NCBI GenBank assembly: GCA_945862215.1
Contig: CAMAXY010000004.1
Span: forward strand, 1-64,000
Reading direction: 5' to 3'
DNA from: Singulisphaera sp. GP187
Lineage (GTDB): Bacteria; Planctomycetota; Phycisphaerae; Phycisphaerales; SM1A02
Length of the DNA: 64,000 nucleotides
Under the pieces are notes generated by a model. The model searched no databases and had not been told where the DNA came from. It was given only the letters and a program-made list of their open reading frames with translations. Positions 1 through 8,540 of the stretch are shown here, in pieces. The position numbers and the translations under genes are program-made. Numbering within the stretch: the stretch's first letter is position 1; every line of letters starts with the position of its first letter.

Positions 1-789
1 GCACGGCAGTAATTTTGTGTGCACAATCTGCGATTCCCACTGAATGATTGATTCGAGTGGCAATCTCCAGCCGTCATCGGAGTGCGATTCGACCAACCCA
101 GTCCACGCAAGTCCCGTTCGCACCATCTTGCGATGAAAGCGAGAATCCCGCAGAATTGCGTGGGAATTTGCAACATGAATCAACGCGTCACTTGGGATAT
201 GCGCGGCGTGATCTGAAAGCAATTTCTCGAACGCATCCATCTGAGTATGCGTTCGCACATCATCCACGCGACTGTCGGAAAAGTGAGTGAAGATTCCGAC
301 CAAGCGCAACCGTCGTTCATCGGCGATCAATGCCAATGTTCGGCCTGCCTCGCTTGCGATCACGCCTCCGCGCGACATTCCCGTATCGATTTCCAGATGG
401 ACGGGGATCGGCCCACCGCCGAGTTGCTCGGAAATTGCAGCGAGTTCGCGCGCGTGCGATTCTCCATGGACGACAAGGTGCAATCGGCCCGCGAGCAAGA
501 GCCGATGAATCTCTCCACCAAGTTCAATCTCGCGAACGGGCATCAAGACAAGTTGCGGAGTTGTGACTCCAGCAAGGGAAATCGCTTCAGCCTGAGCAAG
601 GTTGTACACCGCCAACATGCTGACGCCGCTTTCTGCGAGTTGTCGGGCGATTCGAGCCGCGCCCATGCCATACGCGTCTGCTTTGACCACAGCGCAGAGA
701 TCGCAGTGAGCGGCGATCAATTCACGAATGACCCCGACATTTCTGTCGAGTGCGGCGAGGTTGATGTTGAGACAGCTTGTGGTTCGCAT
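1..789 (-). CDS. alr: Alanine racemase, partial (C-terminus beyond left edge)
   Basis: The reverse strand is open from an ATG at 789 to the window edge and gives 263 residues of a fold-type III PLP racemase. The N-terminal barrel carries the PLP-lysine motif VVKADAYGMG at about residues 35-44, followed by HLEIDTGMSRGG and the FTHFSDS segment. The enzyme interconverts L- and D-alanine for peptidoglycan. Known family members are about 370 residues, so roughly 100 C-terminal residues, including the catalytic tyrosine, lie outside the window. An in-frame stop lies shortly upstream of the chosen ATG, which limits the start. It is divergent from the DEAD-box helicase with a 53-bp spacer. A catabolic versus biosynthetic role cannot be told from sequence. 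Confidence 0.93.
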   Translation of the reverse strand, partial: MRTTSCLNINLAALDRNVGVIRELIAAHCDLCAVVKADAYGMGAARIARQLAESGVSMLAVYNLAQAEAISLAGVTTPQLVLMPVREIELGGEIHRLLLAGRLHLVVHGESHARELAAISEQLGGGPIPVHLEIDTGMSRGGVIASEAGRTLALIADERRLRLVGIFTHFSDSRVDDVRTHTQMDAFEKLLSDHAAHIPSDALIHVANSHAILRDSRFHRKMVRTGLAWTGLVESHSDDGWRLPLESIIQWESQIVHTKLLPC

Positions 790-842
790 CCTTGCGGGCC
801 CGTAGTTGTATCGGCATCATGTTCTCGCTACCATAAAGGTTC

Positions 843-2219
843 GTGACAACTGAGAACATTCCTCCCAGCAAATCTGCTGGACGGTCCCAGGACATTTTCG
901 CTGCGGATCAGACTTTCGCCTCTCTGGGACTCTCTGAACCAATCCTTCGTGCCATCACTGAGCGTGGCTATGTTCATCCAACTCGCATCCAAGCGGACTT
1001 GATTCCCATCGTTCTTTCGGGCAAAGATTGCCTTGGACAAGCCAAAACTGGAACGGGAAAAACCGCCGCATTCGCCCTGCCTGCGCTGCACATGATTCCC
1101 AAGGACTCTGCGCTTTCGGTCTTGATTTTGGTGCCAACACGCGAACTTGCGATTCAGGTTGCGAAAGAAATTAGCGAATTCGCCAAGTTTTCTGGCCATC
1201 AAGTCGTGCCAATTTATGGCGGCCAGCCGATCTCGACCCAAGTGCAAAAACTTCAGCGCGGTCCAGCGATTATCGTCGGTACTCCAGGGCGCGTGATGGA
1301 TCTGCACGAGCGACGCGTGTTGTCGTACGAGAACATTCGATACGCAGTGCTGGACGAAGTCGACCGAATGCTTGATATCGGTTTCCGCGAAGACATCCGC
1401 CGCATTCTTGGCTCGCTGAAGAATCATCCGCAGACCGTCTTTGTTTCGGCGACGATTTCGCCTGACATCGAAAAGTTGGCGCGGCAATATCTGCGCGACC
1501 CAGAAAAGATTGTGACCGCAGCGCAAAGTTTGACTGTCTCGCAAGTTCGTCAGTCATACTTTGCAGTCGAGCGATGGGACAAGAGAAAGTTGCTCTTGCA
1601 TCTTCTTCGCAAAGAAGAACCAGCGTTAACGCTTGTCTTCTGTCGTATGAAGCGCACCGTGGACGAGGTTTCTCTCTTCTTGGGCAAGAACGGCATCGAC
1701 GCGCACCAAATGCACGGCGATATGTATCAAACCAAGCGCGACAAGGTGATGGTCAAACTGCGCGAAGGTGGCTTGTCCGTACTCGTTGCGAGTGATTTGG
1801 CATCCCGCGGTTTGGATGTCGATGACATCAGCCACGTCATCAATTATGACCTTCCAGAAGATCCAGAAATCTATATCCACCGCATCGGACGAACTGCGCG
1901 CGCTGGACGCGAGGGTGTTGCGTGGAGTTTCGTTTGTCCAGATCAAGGCGATCTTCTGACAAGCATCGAAAGTTTGGCGAACATCGAAATTCCTGTATCG
2001 GTCTATGACGACTTTGTTCCTGGACAAGTTCCTGCGGACATTCATGCGCAGCGCGAACTCGATCAAACCCGCCGTCAGAATTCCATGGAATCAAAGTCGC
2101 GCAATCCACTTGCAAACAAGCCTGATGCGACAGATCTGACTCGATTCCCAGGCGGACTCGTTCCAACTCAAGCGCCACCTAAGCGACTCGGCGGACGGCT
2201 GACAACTCGTCGGCGATAA
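843..2219 (+). CDS. DEAD-box ATP-dependent RNA helicase
   Basis: This 458-residue protein has the full superfamily 2 motif set in order: motif I AKTGTGKT at about 67-74, PTRELAIQ near 98, TPGR near 147, motif II DEVD at 171-174, SAT near 202, SDLASRGLDV near 320 and HRIGRTARAG near 350. It should unwind RNA duplexes using ATP, in roles such as ribosome assembly or mRNA decay. The basic tail (residues about 415-458) ends in Arg-rich sequence typical of RhlE-like helicases. Motif II reads DEVD rather than DEAD. The start is a GTG shortly after AAAGG; no in-frame ATG precedes the Q motif. The downstream psuG begins 16 bp after the stop, so the two may be co-transcribed. Confidence 0.93.
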   Translation: MTTENIPPSKSAGRSQDIFAADQTFASLGLSEPILRAITERGYVHPTRIQADLIPIVLSGKDCLGQAKTGTGKTAAFALPALHMIPKDSALSVLILVPTRELAIQVAKEISEFAKFSGHQVVPIYGGQPISTQVQKLQRGPAIIVGTPGRVMDLHERRVLSYENIRYAVLDEVDRMLDIGFREDIRRILGSLKNHPQTVFVSATISPDIEKLARQYLRDPEKIVTAAQSLTVSQVRQSYFAVERWDKRKLLLHLLRKEEPALTLVFCRMKRTVDEVSLFLGKNGIDAHQMHGDMYQTKRDKVMVKLREGGLSVLVASDLASRGLDVDDISHVINYDLPEDPEIYIHRIGRTARAGREGVAWSFVCPDQGDLLTSIESLANIEIPVSVYDDFVPGQVPADIHAQRELDQTRRQNSMESKSRNPLANKPDATDLTRFPGGLVPTQAPPKRLGGRLTTRRR

Positions 2220-2235
2220 TGCCAATGGGGATCGA

Positions 2236-3234
2236 GTGACTCACTCCCGCTTGAATATTTCCATGACCTCTTGGCATGCAACCGATGAAGTCGCAGAAGC
2301 ACTGCGCGATGGACGACCAGTCGTCGCACTCGAATCGACGATTCTCACCCACGGACTTGCGCGCGAACCACGTGCGATGTCTGCGAAATTTGTGACGGCG
2401 TTTCCAAAGTGGGATGCAAATCGCCCCGCAAATCTTGCCGCCGCACTCGGCGCAGAAGCTGCAGTGCGTGCAAGCGGAGCTGTTCCCGCAACAATCGCGA
2501 TTATCGATGGACGCGTGTGCGTGGGATTGACTTCGACGCAACTCGAACAATTCTGTGCGAATGATGGCGCGTCGAAAGTTTCGCTGCGCGACTTGGGATC
2601 CGCCATCGCGCATCAACGCACTGGCGGAACAACCGTTGCATCGACAAGTTGTATCGCTGCAATGTCGGGGATTTCTCTCTTTGCCACGGGAGGAATTGGT
2701 GGAGTCCATCGAGGATGGTCAAAGACTTTGGATTTTTCCGCAGACTTGATGGCGATTGCGACTCACCCTGTCCTCGTGGTCAGCGCAGGAGCGAAAATTT
2801 TGCTCGACTTGCCCGCGACTCTTGAAGCACTCGAAACTTTAGGAATTCCAACCTTGGGATTCGGTAGTCGATTTTTCCCTCGTTTTACAGTCTCTCCCGA
2901 TCAGAATTTACTTCTGCCAGATCAAGTACAAGATGCGGCAGAGGCCGCGCGAGTTGTCGCCGCGCACTGGTCAGTGCGACCTTCGTGCGGAGCGCTGTTG
3001 ATGCAGGCTTGCCCAGAAACTTTTGCGCTTCCTGCTGAGCAAACAGAACACGCCTTGGAGACTGCGATGGTTGACGCGCAGGCTCTGGGCATTCGAGGGG
3101 CTGCGACCACACCGTTCTTGTTGGCACGGCTTGCGAGTTCGACAAATGGTCAAGAGGTGGTCGAGGCAAATCTCGCATTGCTCTTTGCGAATGCTTCACT
3201 CGCTGCAAAAGTTGCATGCGCGATGTCGGATTGA
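2236..3234 (+). CDS. psuG: Pseudouridine-5'-phosphate glycosidase
   Basis: This 332-residue protein belongs to the PsuG/indigoidine synthase A-like family. It shows ALESTILTHGL at about residues 30-40, the SLRDLG segment and the glycine-rich GGTTVASTS plus FATGGIGGVHRG stretches that form the active site. The enzyme cleaves pseudouridine 5'-phosphate to uracil and ribose 5-phosphate, in the direction of modified-nucleoside catabolism. The usual partner pseudouridine kinase PsuK is not adjacent. I chose the GTG at 2236 because GGGG precedes it by five bases; an ATG at 2263 would give 323 residues and cannot be excluded. It follows the helicase by 16 bp on the same strand, which suggests a shared transcript. 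Confidence 0.9.
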   Translation: MTHSRLNISMTSWHATDEVAEALRDGRPVVALESTILTHGLAREPRAMSAKFVTAFPKWDANRPANLAAALGAEAAVRASGAVPATIAIIDGRVCVGLTSTQLEQFCANDGASKVSLRDLGSAIAHQRTGGTTVASTSCIAAMSGISLFATGGIGGVHRGWSKTLDFSADLMAIATHPVLVVSAGAKILLDLPATLEALETLGIPTLGFGSRFFPRFTVSPDQNLLLPDQVQDAAEAARVVAAHWSVRPSCGALLMQACPETFALPAEQTEHALETAMVDAQALGIRGAATTPFLLARLASSTNGQEVVEANLALLFANASLAAKVACAMSD

Positions 3235-3357
3235 AGAAATCTGAAATGCATTAAAAGTTTTTTTCGAGTGGATTGGGTTTTTGGGAATACGTTTTTCTCA
3301 AATCGAAAATAGTTTTTGTATGCAATTCTTTTGTGTTGGCTCCGCCGAAAGCTTGGC

Positions 3358-3387
3358 GTTTACGGGTGCTGGGTTTACGGGCGCTGA
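3358..3387. repeat. 15-bp tandem duplication between convergent genes
   Basis: Two adjacent 15-bp units, beginning GTTTACGGG, differ at two positions. They lie in the 187-bp spacer between the converging psuG and the dockerin/FGE-domain gene. The rest of the spacer is T-rich and has no clear terminator hairpin. Confidence 0.7.
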
Positions 3388-3421
3388 CAAATTGGGGATT
3401 GGCGAAGGCTGCGGAATAGTC

Positions 3422-4525
3422 CTACGGATTCCTCACGACACGGAAGCCGACGGAGTTGATGATGCTGCTAGGCGTGATGCTGATGCGCCGCGACGCGCGG
3501 CATTCGCTGGACTCATAGAACCAGTAGCCGCCGCGCAACAAACGGTACGAACCAGTCGTGGGTCCTGTGGGGTTGGTCACGCTTCCTGATGAATAAGGCC
3601 CATACCAATCCTGGCACCACTCCCAAACATTGCCTGCCATGTCATGTAAGCCAAGTCCGTTGGCAAGCTTGCCGCCGATAGCCTTCGTTCCATAGTTAGA
3701 AGATCCTAATGCGCCATTATTTCCTGAGTACCACGCTATGTTGCCAAGAAGTGCGTCGCCGTTGAAACCATTTGGCAGCCCTTCTGTTGGAGACAACGCA
3801 TAACTGTGAAACGCTGTTGTTGTGTCAGCGCGATATGCATATTCCCATTCGGCTTCCGTTGGCAAGCGCAAACCTGTGCGAGACATAAAAGAAGTAGGTC
3901 CTGATGCAATCATGTTCCAAGAGACTTGTTCGACAGGACGCGAGGGGCTGTCAGATTGCCCTTGGAATTGACTCGGATTGCTCCCCATCTTTGCAGTCCA
4001 CTGAGCCTGTGTCACTTCATAACGACCCATATAGAAAGCCTGCGTCAGAGTCACTTGGTGCGTAGGGGTCTCGTTGGAATAGCACGCATGCAAATTCGAC
4101 GGGCTGCAACCCATCGTGAATGTCCCAGCAGGCACTAACAACATCTCCATGTTGCTGGAATTGTCGCGCACGCGCCATGCCAATCCACTTGCCACAATCG
4201 CAGCACGAAGATTTGCATCGGTCACTACCGCGGAATCAGGCGCCCACTCCAACACAGTTGCCCAAGTTGGACCTGGGCATACTCCCCACCCTGACAGAAT
4301 AAATGTGAGATCGATTCCGTTGACAGTTCCATCGCCATTGATGTCGCCTCCAGCGGATCCTCCGTCTGTTCCCCATGTACTCAAGATTACTGTCAGGTCT
4401 GATCCATCAACAGAGTGATCGTGATTCACATCTGCGAGACACTGCGCGTTTGCTTGTTGATTCAGCGGAGCAAACATTAACGCTGCGGCGCAAGCGATTA
4501 TCCCTGCTGCATTCATAAGTTTCAT
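3422..4525 (-). CDS. Secreted protein with dockerin-type repeats and FGE/SUMF1-like domain
   Basis: This 367-residue protein begins with a Sec signal peptide ending at about residue 27 (ANA before Q). Residues about 30-82 hold two calcium-loop repeats of dockerin type (DVNHDHSVDGSDL and DINGDGTVNGIDL). Residues about 115-365 form a formylglycine-generating-enzyme-like domain with LLVPAGTFTMG, RLPTEAEWEYA, GNVWEW and GFRVVR. Only the second of the two active-site cysteine positions of true FGE is matched (SSECRAS), so it is probably not a sulfatase activator but uses the fold structurally or for binding. The start is supported by AGGAG eight bases upstream. Dockerin-like repeats plus this domain are common in Planctomycetota surface proteins. 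It is monocistronic as far as visible. Confidence 0.85.
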   Translation of the reverse strand: MKLMNAAGIIACAAALMFAPLNQQANAQCLADVNHDHSVDGSDLTVILSTWGTDGGSAGGDINGDGTVNGIDLTFILSGWGVCPGPTWATVLEWAPDSAVVTDANLRAAIVASGLAWRVRDNSSNMEMLLVPAGTFTMGCSPSNLHACYSNETPTHQVTLTQAFYMGRYEVTQAQWTAKMGSNPSQFQGQSDSPSRPVEQVSWNMIASGPTSFMSRTGLRLPTEAEWEYAYRADTTTAFHSYALSPTEGLPNGFNGDALLGNIAWYSGNNGALGSSNYGTKAIGGKLANGLGLHDMAGNVWEWCQDWYGPYSSGSVTNPTGPTTGSYRLLRGGYWFYESSECRASRRISITPSSIINSVGFRVVRNP

Positions 4526-4831
4526 ATTGTTGTCTCCTGAAGTTTGTGATTCGGTGATCTATTGACAAACATCAATACGAGACAGAGATGGCGATTGCTA
4601 AATCGAATACAAAGAGTTTGGCACAAATCAGCGCAAAGTCCAATCAAAGTTGATCGAAGTTGAAAACCTTCATAGCCCCCTTCGCATGCTTTGATTGCGG
4701 GCAAAAATCGCCCTCTCGCGGTTGAATTTCGCCCGTAAGACCGCACACTTCGCATCCCTTGACATTCAAACTACAAACTGCTCTACTCGTCGTGTCGACC
4801 TGCAGGACATTTCGTCTCGGTCGACACACAC
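4526..4831. other. Divergent intergenic region between FGE-domain gene and rho
   Basis: This 306-bp spacer must hold the promoters of both flanking divergent genes. The minus-strand gene has an AGGAG ribosome-binding site near 4534. I see no convincing gene, riboswitch or hairpin; a 77-codon reverse ORF here has no family resemblance and overlaps the next start. Confidence 0.5.
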
Positions 4832-5950
4832 ATGAGTACAGTTCGCGGGATCCTTGAATGGGCCTCTGGTCCTGAGGGTCGAATAAGACAGTTCAACGAT
4901 GGCTTGGTCGAAAGTCCGAACGACCCAGTCGTGCCGTCATCATTTGCAAACACATTTGCACTTCGCCCATGCATGAGCGTTGTCGCGGAAGTGGTCGAGG
5001 TCGAAACGAAAACTCGACGCGGTCGACATGTCCGCCAAATGGTCGAACGACTGGTGGAAATTGAGGGAATGACCCCCGAATCTTTCTCGCAGCGAAAGCC
5101 ATTCTCAGAATTGACCGCGCTCGACCCCGCGCCAAGATTGACATTGGAATATCCAGGATGCCCGCCTGCGTGCAGATTGATCGACCTCTTCTGCCCGATC
5201 GGATTCGGCACGCGCGGATTGATCGTTGCGCCGCCAAAAGCTGGGAAAACCATTCTGCTTCAGAACCTTGCGTATGGCATCAAGCACAATCATCCCGATG
5301 TTGAACTGATCGCCCTGCTCATTGATGAACGTCCCGAAGAAGTCACCGATTTCAAACGCAATGTTCCCGCGCAAGTCTTGGCCTCGAGCAACGATCAAGA
5401 TGTCGAACGACACACCGCACTTGGAATTCTGGCGATTGAACGCGCGCGACGCATGGTCGAAGCTGGGCGAAATGTCGTGGTGCTTCTGGATTCCATCACT
5501 CGACTTGGACGCGCATTCAACAACTCACGGCGATATGGTTCTGGCGGACGCACGATGTCTGGCGGACTCGATTCGCGCGCACTGGAAATTCCAAAGCAAC
5601 TCTTCGGTGCTGCACGCCGAGCAGAAGAAGGTGGATCGCTGACGATCATTGCAAGCTGCTTGATCGACACTGGAAGCCGCGCCGATCAAATCATCTTCGA
5701 AGAATTCAAGGGAACGGGAAATATGGAATTGATTCTCGATCGATCCATCTCCGAAAAACGACTCTTCCCTGCGATCAATCTGGCGGCAAGCGGAACTCGT
5801 AAAGAACATCTGATGCTGACCGAACATGAACTGAAGACCATCACGGCTCTGCGCCGACGCCTGATTTCCATGCCGCCGCACGTGCAAATCGAGCAACTTC
5901 TCGCCGCTCTGAAGCGATTTCCCACCAACGAAGCACTCGTCGGAAGTTGA
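4832..5950 (+). CDS. rho: Transcription termination factor Rho, short N-terminus
   Basis: This 372-residue hexameric RNA-dependent ATPase has the Rho signatures: PPKAGKT P-loop near 134-140, LLIDERPEEVTD near 163, VVLLDSITRLGRAFN, a GRTMSGGLDSRALEIPK Q/R-loop region and DTGSRADQIIFEEFKGTGN. Rho releases untranslated RNA from polymerase. Compared with the roughly 419 residues of E. coli Rho, this protein starts at the RNA-binding OB-fold and lacks the N-terminal helical domain, and the OB region is divergent. The ATG at 4832 is the only start before the OB-fold. MCE proteins follow 46 bp downstream. No leader attenuator is obvious. Confidence 0.95.
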   Translation: MSTVRGILEWASGPEGRIRQFNDGLVESPNDPVVPSSFANTFALRPCMSVVAEVVEVETKTRRGRHVRQMVERLVEIEGMTPESFSQRKPFSELTALDPAPRLTLEYPGCPPACRLIDLFCPIGFGTRGLIVAPPKAGKTILLQNLAYGIKHNHPDVELIALLIDERPEEVTDFKRNVPAQVLASSNDQDVERHTALGILAIERARRMVEAGRNVVVLLDSITRLGRAFNNSRRYGSGGRTMSGGLDSRALEIPKQLFGAARRAEEGGSLTIIASCLIDTGSRADQIIFEEFKGTGNMELILDRSISEKRLFPAINLAASGTRKEHLMLTEHELKTITALRRRLISMPPHVQIEQLLAALKRFPTNEALVGS

Positions 5951-5996
5951 TCTTCTTGCCAACCGCAATGTGCGGATAAAGGTATTCTGAAGTTCT

Positions 5997-7241
5997 ATGA
6001 ATGGGCCTGCAATTAAAACTGGTTTTTTCTTACTGAGCGGAATTGCGCTCTTCGCATTTGTCGGCGTCACACTGGCCAAACTGAATTTGTTTGAAAAAGT
6101 AACGCCCTATGTCGTGGTCTTTAATGTTGAAGATGGAATCAACGGACTCAGCGAAGGTTCGGCCGTGCAAATCGGTGGCCTCCCCCGTGGACGAGTGGTG
6201 AATATCGTGCCCGTCATTGGAGAGCAGAAGGAACTCAAAGCGATCAACGCAAACATCGTCATGGATGAAGATGTCAAGGTTTTTAAGGATGCGAAAGTCC
6301 TGAGAATCCTGACACTCTTGGGATCGACCGCAACACTCAATTTCGTAGCGCTGGGATCTGAAGGAGATCCTCTTCCTGCAGGCTCCCAGATTCAAGCGCA
6401 ACAAAGCAGTGGCGTCTTGGCATCATTGCTCGGGCCATACAACGCAACGAAAGCGAATGAAATCATCGACAACTTCGTCACCTTCAGCAAGTTTCTGGAA
6501 AGCGTTCCAAATGACTATCAAACAAAAATCGTTCCCATCTTGGACAATGCAGGAACTGTCTTGGGCGACATCCGAACGGATTACAGCGATTGGAGAACGA
6601 AGATCGGAACGGCTTTGACCTCCGCGCAGACTTCGATGCAGAAACTCGATTCTTCGCTGACCGATGCGCAGCAAATTCTGGTGCGTAATGGACCAAAAAT
6701 CGACTCAACCATTGCGAATCTCGATAGTTCTGCATTGATTGCAAAAGACGCTCTGAACCATTTGAATCAAGAGACCGTCCCACTTCTGGATAGCGCCTTG
6801 CGACATGCAGAGGCGTCGGTAGACAGTTTCGGAAAGTCTGTAGAAATCGTGCACACACTTCTGCTGGAGCGCTCGCCTGATATCGCCGAGATGCTTTCAA
6901 ATCTTCGCACGACCGCTGCGCAACTGAAGTTGTCTTCGATGGAAATCCGACGCAGTCCATGGAAGATTCTCTATCAGCCAAACAGCGATCAGATCGCTCA
7001 TGAAAATCTCTACGAATCGGCTCGAAGCTTTGCGATGGCCGCTGGCGATCTTCGCTCGGCTGGAGATTCTCTGCGACTTGTCATCGAACGCGATCCTGGT
7101 CGCTATGAAGCAGATGTCAACTTCCGCGAAGCCGTGCAGACAATGGTGCTTGATGCACTTGCCAAATATGAATTGGCTCAACAACAGTTGAACAATGTTC
7201 TGATGTCGCCTGAGCCTGCGGGTGAATCAAAGGCGAAGTAA
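5997..7241 (+). CDS. MlaD/MCE-family anchored lipid-transport protein (first copy)
   Basis: This 414-residue protein has a single N-terminal membrane anchor at about residues 9-28, then an MCE (MlaD) domain at about 35-115 with GLSEGSAVQIGGLPRG and ILTLLGSTATLNF. A long helical, coiled-coil-prone C-terminal part follows (about 140-400, rich in LDSA/LDNAGTV patterns). MCE proteins form hexameric rings or tunnels that carry lipids between membranes, normally with an MlaE permease and MlaF ATPase. Neither is in the window, so partners must be encoded elsewhere. The next gene is a related but divergent copy 46 bp downstream, and the two probably act together. The exact lipid is unknown. Confidence 0.82.
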   Translation: MNGPAIKTGFFLLSGIALFAFVGVTLAKLNLFEKVTPYVVVFNVEDGINGLSEGSAVQIGGLPRGRVVNIVPVIGEQKELKAINANIVMDEDVKVFKDAKVLRILTLLGSTATLNFVALGSEGDPLPAGSQIQAQQSSGVLASLLGPYNATKANEIIDNFVTFSKFLESVPNDYQTKIVPILDNAGTVLGDIRTDYSDWRTKIGTALTSAQTSMQKLDSSLTDAQQILVRNGPKIDSTIANLDSSALIAKDALNHLNQETVPLLDSALRHAEASVDSFGKSVEIVHTLLLERSPDIAEMLSNLRTTAAQLKLSSMEIRRSPWKILYQPNSDQIAHENLYESARSFAMAAGDLRSAGDSLRLVIERDPGRYEADVNFREAVQTMVLDALAKYELAQQQLNNVLMSPEPAGESKAK

Positions 7242-7287
7242 TCCGTGACAGCGATGCGCTCCCAGGAACATAAAATGGGACATAAAA

Positions 7288-8538
7288 ATGGAACGTAAAA
7301 CGGGACATGACATTCGCACTGGCGCTTTCGTCATCTTTGGCGTTGCAATTTTATTCGCGGCGTTGGTCAGCATCCCATCGCTCACTGGGCCAAAGATGAC
7401 TCCCAGTGCAGTGCAGTTTCCATTCGAAGGAGGGGTCAATGGGATCAAGCGCGGAACACCAATTCTCTTGGGTGGATTGAATGTTGGCACAGTTCAAGCT
7501 GTCACTTTCAAGCCAGGCGTTGATGGAAATCCTCCCTATTTTCGTGCGGATTGTTCGACGCTCGCCGATTTGAGCATACCTCGAACTGCCACGATCACAG
7601 TGCAGCAATCTCCCATCGGCGCAGGTGTGAATTTGATTATCCAACTGCCATCAAGTTCTGCATCTTTTTCTTTGGAAGCTTTGCCTGATGATGACATGTT
7701 GCATGTCACTCCAAGTCAATCCTCTCTTGCGCTCTTGTTTGGACCTCAACGCGCCGAAGAGATCGTCGAGTCGTACAAGACGATCACGGAATTCAGTCTC
7801 GGTTCTCCAACCACGGACCTGAAGGAACGACTGCAGACTGGCGCAGATAATTTGGATGCGATCAAGAAAATATTCAACACCGATTGGGAGATGTGGCAGG
7901 CGCAAGGGAATTCGATCAAGGATGGGTATGACATTGCATCAGCCAAATCTGAGGAAATCTTTGCGCTCTTTGGATCAGGAAAAGTTCTCGATAAAGAAAA
8001 ACTCCAACCAGCATTCGATCGAATCAAGTCCAACCTCTCAACAAGTGGCGAATTGATCACGACTCTCAAAACGCGATGGAACGATGAAATCCTGCCGCCA
8101 CTCGCCGATCTCATTGACCGATTCAAGAAGGACTGTGCGATCATCGAGAAAAACTATGAATCGACGATGGCCATGTTGCAAGATGCCAAATATTCGCTTG
8201 GGAGTGCGAAAGCGGATATGCAAATCGCCGGCGTGCAACTCAATCGCTCCGTTCGCGAAATTACATTGATGCCGTGGACACTCTTGGGGGGCACATTTGA
8301 AGACAAAAGCGAGCAAGCTCAATTCAAAAAGATTGCGCTTGAACTTGTCCGCAGTACGACCGAATTGAATCTTGCGATTGGCTTCACTCGTGAACTTCTC
8401 GAACAAGACCCGAAGCTTGCAGGTCGATATCCAGAACTCATCGAGTTGCTCAATCAGTGGATCACACGAGCTGGTGCGAATCAAAATAAGACCTCTCAAG
8501 AACTCCTCAATCGCTTGCTTGGACCAGCGAAACCCTGA
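7288..8538 (+). CDS. MlaD/MCE-family anchored lipid-transport protein (second copy)
   Basis: This 416-residue protein has an N-terminal membrane segment at about residues 8-27 and an MCE domain at about 35-130 with INGIKRGTPILLGGLNVGTV and QQSPIGAGVNLIIQLP. An extended helical C-terminal region follows. It shares architecture and near-identical length with the preceding gene, and both end in a similar segment (MPWTLLGG here, RSPWKILYQP there), suggesting an old duplication. The ATG at 7288 follows a short A-rich leader. The trmH-family gene starts 2 bp after this stop, so the MCE pair and the methyltransferase may share a transcript. Confidence 0.82.
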   Translation: MERKTGHDIRTGAFVIFGVAILFAALVSIPSLTGPKMTPSAVQFPFEGGVNGIKRGTPILLGGLNVGTVQAVTFKPGVDGNPPYFRADCSTLADLSIPRTATITVQQSPIGAGVNLIIQLPSSSASFSLEALPDDDMLHVTPSQSSLALLFGPQRAEEIVESYKTITEFSLGSPTTDLKERLQTGADNLDAIKKIFNTDWEMWQAQGNSIKDGYDIASAKSEEIFALFGSGKVLDKEKLQPAFDRIKSNLSTSGELITTLKTRWNDEILPPLADLIDRFKKDCAIIEKNYESTMAMLQDAKYSLGSAKADMQIAGVQLNRSVREITLMPWTLLGGTFEDKSEQAQFKKIALELVRSTTELNLAIGFTRELLEQDPKLAGRYPELIELLNQWITRAGANQNKTSQELLNRLLGPAKP

Positions 8539-8540
8539 TC

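Noticed and set aside
247-846. A 199-codon plus-strand frame at the left edge.
   Set aside because: It lies antisense to alanine racemase, which carries the PLP-lysine motif.
3422-4525. Annotation as a true formylglycine-generating enzyme.
   Set aside because: The first of the two catalytic cysteine positions is Tyr, so sulfatase activation is unlikely despite the fold.
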